Shown: positions 49,814-54,354 of the stretch, in pieces
Layout: each line of letters opens with the position of its first letter
Numbering within the stretch: position 1 is the first letter of the stretch
Assembly (NCBI GenBank): GCA_016191115.1
Contig: JACPPG010000091.1
Span: forward strand, 1-54,354
Direction of reading: 5' to 3'
DNA length: 54,354 bases
Source of the DNA: Planctomycetia bacterium
GTDB lineage: Bacteria; Planctomycetota; Planctomycetia; Pirellulales; JACPPG01
The notes under the pieces: generated by a model
Told to the model about the DNA's origin: nothing
Seen by the model: only the letters and a program-made list of their open reading frames with translations
The model's database searches: none
Made by a program: the position numbers and the translations under genes

Positions 49814-50644
49814 TCACTCCGCCGTGTGCAGGCCGCACTCGGTCTTGCCCGTGCCGCTCCACCGTCCGGCACGCTCGTCCTCGCCGAACATCACCGCGCG
49901 AGTGCACGGCCAGCAGCCGATGCTGGTGTACCCCTGGTCGTGCAGCGGATTGTAGGGAATGTCTTCCTCGCCGATCAGCTTCCACACGTCCTTCTTGGTC
50001 CAATTGGCCAGCGGGCTGATCTTCACCAGGCCGAACTTTTTGTCCCAACCCACGATCGGCGCGCCCGCGCGGTCGCTGCTCTGGTCGCGGCGGATGCCGC
50101 TCATCCACGCCCGATAGCCCACGGCCGCTTGCCGCAGCACGGTCACCTTGCGGTCGAAGCAGCACTGGTCGGGATTGCTCTTGTAAAGCGGGCCGCCGTG
50201 CAGGTTCTCGTACACCTCGATGCTGGTGTCCGCCCGCTTGTACTCGACGACCAGCCCGTAGCGCTTGGCGATGCGCTCGCGCAGTTCGAGCGTTTCCTTG
50301 AACTGATAACCGGTGTCCAGGTTGAAGACGTGCGTCCGCGGCTCGATCTGCGCCAGGTAGTGAATGATGACGCACCCTTCGGGGCCGAAGGCCGTGGCCA
50401 TGGTCAGCTTGGGGAAGTAGTTCTCGACCGCCCAGGCAATGATCTCGCGGGGCGTGGCCTGTTCTAGCTTCAGGCTCTCCTGGCGGAGCTGCTCGAGCTC
50501 TTCCGGCGAAGGAAGCGGGGCCTGTGCGGCGCCGTTGCTCCCTGGCTGAGTCCCCGAACCCAGGGTTTTGGCGGGCTGCGGCCGCACCGCTTCGGTCGTG
50601 GCAGGCATGGGGGTGGACGGCGAATGAACCACGCTGGCTTCCAT
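49814..50644 (-). CDS. cysH: Adenylylsulfate / phosphoadenylylsulfate reductase
   Basis: A 276-residue assimilatory sulfonucleotide reductase that makes sulfite from APS or PAPS using thioredoxin. The catalytic Cys270 is in KTECGLH at the C-terminus. Cys161-Cys162 and Cys244/Cys247 (GCWPC) form the CC...CxxC set that binds a [4Fe-4S] cluster, so APS is the more likely substrate. AFGPEGCVIIHYL and FNLDTGYQFKETLE are the substrate-binding loops. The first 45 residues are a Pro/Ala-rich extension. A good promoter lies 36-65 bases upstream. An Rrf2 regulator follows in the same direction. Confidence 0.92.
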   Translation of the reverse strand: MEASVVHSPSTPMPATTEAVRPQPAKTLGSGTQPGSNGAAQAPLPSPEELEQLRQESLKLEQATPREIIAWAVENYFPKLTMATAFGPEGCVIIHYLAQIEPRTHVFNLDTGYQFKETLELRERIAKRYGLVVEYKRADTSIEVYENLHGGPLYKSNPDQCCFDRKVTVLRQAAVGYRAWMSGIRRDQSSDRAGAPIVGWDKKFGLVKISPLANWTKKDVWKLIGEEDIPYNPLHDQGYTSIGCWPCTRAVMFGEDERAGRWSGTGKTECGLHTAE

Positions 50645-50679
50645 CGGTGGATTCCCTCGACGCAGGCCGGAATCGGCTA

Positions 50680-50708
50680 ATCATACGAATGTTGCGTAAC
50701 TAAGTCAA
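50680..50708 (-). promoter_or_regulatory. Sigma-70-like promoter of cysH
   Basis: On the minus strand TTGACT (50703-50708), a 17-base spacer and TATGAT (50680-50685) make a near-consensus promoter. An 8-bp palindrome ACTATAGT (50708-50715) touches the -35 box and might be part of an Rrf2 operator. Confidence 0.65.
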
Positions 50709-50939
50709 CTATAGTCCGCGCCCTGTTTCATCGACGCACGATGGGCCGATTCTTCAGTTCGCGTCGATTTTGCGGCCGCGGAGCAAGTTGGTGGTGGCTG
50801 ACGCGTCTTGGGGAGGGCGAATCAGGGCTGCTTGACGGGCGCGCCGCAACTCGTCACGATCGGGCGGCAAGCCTCCTCGGCGCGGGAAAATCGTTTCCCG
50901 CTTCAACAAGCCGAGCGAGGGCTAAGGACGCATTGGCGC

Positions 50940-52439
50940 ATGGCGGAAGACGTCTATCTGGCGGTCGATCTGGGGGCCTCGGGCGGGCGGGTGATCGCTG
51001 GCCTGCTCGACGGCGGCCGCCTCCGCCTGGAGGAAGTCCACCGCTTCGACAACGGCGCCATCACGGCCGCCGGGTCGCTCTACTGGGACGTGCTGGCCCT
51101 GTGGCGACAGATCGTCGCCGGGCTCCGCGCCGCGGGCGCCAAGTACGGCCGCCGCGTGAAAAGCGTTGGCGTCGACACGTGGGGCGTCGATTTCGCGCTC
51201 TTGGGCCGCGGCGACGTGCTCTTGGAGAATCCCCACTCTTATCGCGACCCGCGGGCCGAGGGGATGCTTGCCAAAGCCTTCGCCCGCCTACCGCGCGAAG
51301 AGATCTTCCAGCAGACCGGCCTGCAATTTCTGCAGATTAATACGCTGTTTCAGTTGCTCGCGCTGTCGGAGCAGAACTCGCCGCTATTGGAAATGGCCGA
51401 GTCGCTGTTGATGATGCCGGACCTGTTCCATTGGCTATTGACCGGCGTCAAGGCGAACGAATACACCGACGCCACGACCACGCAGTTCTACAACCCGGTC
51501 AAGCGCCGCTGGGCCACCGGGCTATTGGGCCAGTTGGGCATCCCGTCGCATTTTCTGGGCGAGATCGTCGATCCGGGCACGAAACTGGGGCCGCTCACGC
51601 GCGCCGTTGCCGACGAGACGGGCCTGTCCGGCGTCGACGTTGTCCTGCCCGGCACGCATGATACGGCAAGCGCCGTGATGGCTGTTCCAGCGCGTGGCGA
51701 GCCCAGCGACAAGCCGAATTGGTGCTACATCAGCTCCGGCACGTGGTCCTTGATGGGCGTGGAACTGCCGGCGCCGGTCGTGACCGACAAGTGTTTGCAA
51801 CTCTCGTTCACCAATGAAGGGGGCGTCGGGCATCGCACGCGGCTGTTGAAGAACATCACCGGGTTGTGGCTCGTGCAGGAGTGCCGGCGCATCTGGGCCC
51901 TGGCCGGCAAGTCGTTTGGCTGGGACGATCTCAATCGGCTGGCGGCCGCGGCGCCGCCTTTGACGTCGCTCGTGAACCCGGACGATGGCTGCTTCCTCGC
52001 GCCCGCCGACATGCCCTCGGCCATCCGCGAGAGTTGTCGCCGCACCGGGCAGCCGGTTCCCGCGGACGAGGGCGCGGTCATTCGCGCGACGATCGAGAGC
52101 CTCGCGCTGCGCTACCGGCAGGTGCTCGCGGCGCTCGAAGAAATGACCGGCGGCCGGATCGAGACGATCCACGTCGTCGGGGGCGGCACGCAGAACGCCC
52201 AGCTCTGCCAGGCCACGGCCGACGCCTGCGGCCGGCCGGTCGTCGCCGGACCGATCGAGGCGACGGCGATCGGCAACGTGATGATGCAGGCCGTGGCCGC
52301 CGGCGCGGTCGGCTCGATCGCCGAAGCGCGCGAGGTCGTGCGCGGCAGCTTTCCGGTCGTCGACTACCAACCCCGGGGAACCGCCGACTGGGCCGCCGCC
52401 GCCGAACGCTTCGCGCCACTAACAGCCCACGCGGACTAA
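50940..52439 (+). CDS. rhaB: L-rhamnulokinase
   Basis: A 499-residue FGGY-family sugar kinase. YLAVDLGASGGRVIAGLLDG opens the ATP-binding half, and SVGVDTWGVDFALLG, NPHSYRDPRAEGM and QTGLQFLQINTLFQL are RhaB-type substrate segments. The catalytic Asp is in VVLPGTHDTASAV, and SSGTWSLMGVE and HVVGGGTQNAQLCQATADAC complete the fold. It phosphorylates L-rhamnulose at C1 in rhamnose breakdown. No rhaA or rhaD gene is in the window. The ATG at 50940 has AAGGA 14 bases upstream; the earlier in-frame ATG lacks family sequence. It is divergent from cysH. Confidence 0.9.
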   Translation: MAEDVYLAVDLGASGGRVIAGLLDGGRLRLEEVHRFDNGAITAAGSLYWDVLALWRQIVAGLRAAGAKYGRRVKSVGVDTWGVDFALLGRGDVLLENPHSYRDPRAEGMLAKAFARLPREEIFQQTGLQFLQINTLFQLLALSEQNSPLLEMAESLLMMPDLFHWLLTGVKANEYTDATTTQFYNPVKRRWATGLLGQLGIPSHFLGEIVDPGTKLGPLTRAVADETGLSGVDVVLPGTHDTASAVMAVPARGEPSDKPNWCYISSGTWSLMGVELPAPVVTDKCLQLSFTNEGGVGHRTRLLKNITGLWLVQECRRIWALAGKSFGWDDLNRLAAAAPPLTSLVNPDDGCFLAPADMPSAIRESCRRTGQPVPADEGAVIRATIESLALRYRQVLAALEEMTGGRIETIHVVGGGTQNAQLCQATADACGRPVVAGPIEATAIGNVMMQAVAAGAVGSIAEAREVVRGSFPVVDYQPRGTADWAAAAERFAPLTAHAD

Positions 52440-52440
52440 G

Positions 52441-52619
52441 CTCACCACGGAGACACGGAGGCGAACGAATGACGAATGTCGAATGTCTAGTCTAAAGAAA
52501 TCCGAATGACGAATGTCCGAAGGGGTGCGTTCGTTTCGTCATTCGACCTTCGGATTTCTTTAGATTAGACATTTGGCTTTCGACATTCGGCATTCTCTTC
52601 TCCGTGCCTTCGTGGTGAG
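52441..52619. repeat. 179-bp long inverted repeat
   Basis: The outer arms start CTCACCACGGAGACACGGAG and end CTCCGTGCCTTCGTGGTGAG. The inner arms AATGTCTAGTCTAAAGAAAT and ATTTCTTTAGATTAGACATT match at all but one position, and CGAATGACGAATG units lie between. It starts two bases past the rhaB stop and would fold into one long hairpin. Confidence 0.8.
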
Positions 52620-52658
52620 TCTTCTTCTGCCTACTGGCCGGCGGTGGGCAGTCAGTAG

Positions 52659-52704
52659 GGTGTCCTGCGGACGCCATGAGACGTGTCGGTGCTGGCAGAG
52701 CACC
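52659..52704. repeat. Tandem hairpin module
   Basis: GGTGTCCTGCGGACGCC (52659-52675) and GGTGCTGGCAGAGCACC (52688-52704) repeat the layout seen upstream of pbfA (32148-32201). The gap also holds GACCGCTG-type units before the helicase stop. Confidence 0.6.
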
Positions 52705-52739
52705 GTACATACTGACCGCTGTCCGCTGACGACTGACCG

Positions 52740-54035
52740 CTACAGCGCCCGGCGAATGCGGCGTGGCGGCCGGCCGCCGCGACCCAAACGTGGCGGCGCG
52801 GGCTTGGCCGCGGCCGGCTCGGCGGCGATTTCGCTGCCCGTCGCGTCGACGGTCGCCGTCGGCAACGCCGCGGCAGGTTTGGAGAGCGTCTCGAATCCTT
52901 CGATCTCGTCCCGTTTGAGCAGCCGGTCGATGCGCATCTCGATCCGCGTCAACTCGGGCCCTTCCTCGGGTGTGACGAAGCTGTAGGCCACGCCCTCGCG
53001 CCCCATGCGGCCCGTGCGGCCGACGCGGTGTACGTAGTCGTCGCAGAAGGCGGGGATGTCGTAGTTGATGATGTGCGAAATGTTGGTGACGTCGATGCCC
53101 CGCCCCACCACGTCGGTGGCCACCAGGTGCCGCACTTTGCCCTCGCGAAAACGCGCCATGACGCGATCGCGGGACTTCTGCGGCAAGTCGCCGTGGATGC
53201 AATCCACGCCCTCGGCGCGCTTCGAGAGGCTCCGCCACACCTTCTCCGTGCCCCGCTTCGTGCGGCAGAAGATGATCGATTGCCGCGGATCCTCGCGCTT
53301 GATCAGCCGCACCAACAGCTCCATCTTGCGATCCGGCATCACGGTGAAGTAGTACTGGTCGATCGTCTCGACGGCCACGTCCTTGGGCGAGAAATTCAGC
53401 GTCTCCGGGTCGCGCATGTAGCGCCGCGCCAACCGCTCGACGGGCGGCGGCACCGTCGCGCTCAAAAGCAGCGTTTGCCGCGACGCCGGACAGCGGCGAA
53501 GGATCTTCTCGATGTCGGGCCGAAAGCCGATGTCGAGCATGCGGTCGGCCTCGTCCAGGACCACCGTCTTCAGCCCATCGAGCGGCAGCGTGCCGCGGCC
53601 CATGTGGTCCATGACCCGGCCGGGCGTGCCCACGACGATTTCCACGCCGCGGCGGAGCTTCTCCATCTGTTCGCGGATCGGCTTGCCGCCATAGACGGCC
53701 ACCACGTGCGCCTTGCCGCCGTGCAACAGCTTGGCGAATTCCTCCCGCACCTGCACGGCCAATTCGCGCGTGGGCACCAGGATCAGCGCCTGCGGGCCAC
53801 GATGGTTGTGGTGCGGGTCAAGCCGCTCGATGATCGGTATGGCGAAGGCGGCCGTCTTGCCGGTGCCCGTGCGGGCCTGGCCCAGCACGTCCACGCCGGC
53901 CAGCGCGCGGGGAATCAGCCCCGCTTGAATAGGTGTTGGCTCAAGATATTCGGCACGCTCCAAAGCCGACAGCATCGGCTCGGAGAGCGAGAGATTCTGG
54001 AATCCGGAGACGGACTCCACGGCGGGGTGAGACAA
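52740..54035 (-). CDS. DEAD-box ATP-dependent RNA helicase
   Basis: A 431-residue (at the chosen start) DEAD-box helicase with all core motifs in order: Q motif (FQNLSLSEPMLSALERAEYL, PTPIQ), I (ARTGTGKTAA), Ia (PTRELA), Ib (TPGR), II (VLDEADRML), III (LLSATV), IV (IIFCRTKRG), V (ATDVVGRGID) and VI (HRVGRTGRMG). The tail is Ala/Pro-rich ending in an Arg/Gly-rich RNA-binding stretch (RLGRGGRPPRRIRRAL). It unwinds structured RNA, for example in ribosome assembly or mRNA decay. The frame is open to a TTG at 54146, but that falls on a -35 box, so the TTG at 54035 with AGGACG upstream is preferred; the start remains uncertain. Confidence 0.88.
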   Translation of the reverse strand: MSHPAVESVSGFQNLSLSEPMLSALERAEYLEPTPIQAGLIPRALAGVDVLGQARTGTGKTAAFAIPIIERLDPHHNHRGPQALILVPTRELAVQVREEFAKLLHGGKAHVVAVYGGKPIREQMEKLRRGVEIVVGTPGRVMDHMGRGTLPLDGLKTVVLDEADRMLDIGFRPDIEKILRRCPASRQTLLLSATVPPPVERLARRYMRDPETLNFSPKDVAVETIDQYYFTVMPDRKMELLVRLIKREDPRQSIIFCRTKRGTEKVWRSLSKRAEGVDCIHGDLPQKSRDRVMARFREGKVRHLVATDVVGRGIDVTNISHIINYDIPAFCDDYVHRVGRTGRMGREGVAYSFVTPEEGPELTRIEMRIDRLLKRDEIEGFETLSKPAAALPTATVDATGSEIAAEPAAAKPAPPRLGRGGRPPRRIRRAL

Positions 54036-54117
54036 GTCTTCGTCCTGTAGGGTGGTGCGGAGGGCACAGCCCACCAAATACAGGCCGCGCCACGACAATC
54101 GCGATATGTTTTTTCTA

Positions 54118-54146
54118 ACTGTAACCCCAAAAAGGGGTTTGGTCAA
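54118..54146 (-). promoter_or_regulatory. Helicase promoter with palindromic spacer
   Basis: On the minus strand TTGACC (54141-54146), a 17-base spacer and TACAGT (54118-54123). The spacer contains ACCCCTTTTTGGGGT, a perfect inverted repeat, between the two boxes. A 5' leader of roughly 75 bases would precede the TTG at 54035. Confidence 0.55.
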
Positions 54147-54191
54147 CGTCGGCCTGGCAAGCGTGGTCGGCGATCCCTTGGGTCAGTTTTC

Positions 54192-54214
54192 GGGGGGCGG
54201 GCACCTTGTCCGCC
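54192..54214. repeat. Diverged GGCGGGCACCTTGTCCGCC palindrome
   Basis: Same repeat type as at 35349, 41739 and 43249, with changes in the centre and right arm. The remaining sequence to the window end (54147-54354) shows no gene. Confidence 0.55.
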
Positions 54215-54354
54215 TTATAGTTCCTCCAGAGTTGTCCGGCGGCTGTTGCGAAGAGCCCTACCACAGCTCGTAGCGACAGCCGCCCGGCAAGTCTGCGGCG
54301 CGGTTCGTAAACTGGGTGGTTTGTCGAACACGCATCGCCCCGCTACGAATGCTA

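Noticed and set aside
53028..54050. 340-codon plus-strand open frame
   Set aside because: Antisense to the DEAD-box helicase, whose core motifs are all intact on the other strand.

Overview
The window is high-GC DNA that fits a member of the Planctomycetota, probably Pirellulales-like. The evidence is a DUF1501 Tat-exported protein, a cytoplasmic Ser/Thr kinase fused to a membrane segment and TPR tail, several secreted HEAT/amidohydrolase proteins, frequent GTG/TTG starts, and intergenic DNA packed with short palindromic repeats. No rRNA, tRNA, CRISPR, integrase or intact transposase was seen.

Layout. (1) 1-19.7 kb: an extracellular polysaccharide locus. Eleven genes on the minus strand (19706 down to 3731) form a mostly tightly spaced, partly overlapping row: two GT4 glycosyltransferases, a heparinase II/III-like protein, an AsnB-type amidotransferase, a third GT4, a GDP-mannose 6-dehydrogenase-like enzyme, an O-antigen ligase/polymerase, a SAM methyltransferase, a fourth GT4, a sulfotransferase and a second AsnB-type amidotransferase. 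A convergent methyltransferase and two related secreted parallel beta-helix proteins (one cut by the window edge) lie at the left. The combination suggests an exported polymer containing uronic acid, possibly amidated, methylated and sulfated. (2) 20.5-25 kb: three small proteins and the large kinase. One small gene resembles only the N-terminal leader of that kinase. (3) 25.0-25.7 kb: two different palindromic elements inserted side by side with target duplications. (4) 25.7-33.6 kb: a hypothetical gene, a Tat-exported amidase, a small possible immunity-type gene inside inverted repeats, then an aminoethylphosphonate catabolic set (phnW, phnX, an OPA-type MFS transporter and divergent pbfA). 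(5) 33.9-39.7 kb: a cyclase/kynurenine-formamidase-like gene and a tripartite efflux operon (TolC-HlyD-DHA2 MFS) behind a recognisable promoter. (6) 40.3-48.8 kb: thrC, a secreted amidohydrolase, a DUF1501 protein, a secreted HEAT-like protein, an amidohydrolase-2 protein lacking expected metal ligands, and an SDR. (7) 49.3-54.1 kb: an Rrf2 regulator with cysH (sulfate assimilation), rhamnulokinase, and a DEAD-box helicase with a palindromic promoter spacer.

The least expected structure is two families of about 123 bp and 156 bp nested-palindrome elements (four copies). Every copy is flanked by a 10-11 bp direct repeat that differs between sites, so they look like non-autonomous mobile elements rather than ordinary REP sequences. 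Many other palindromic repeat families occupy the gaps, and some run into coding sequence (phnX C-terminus, tolC linker).
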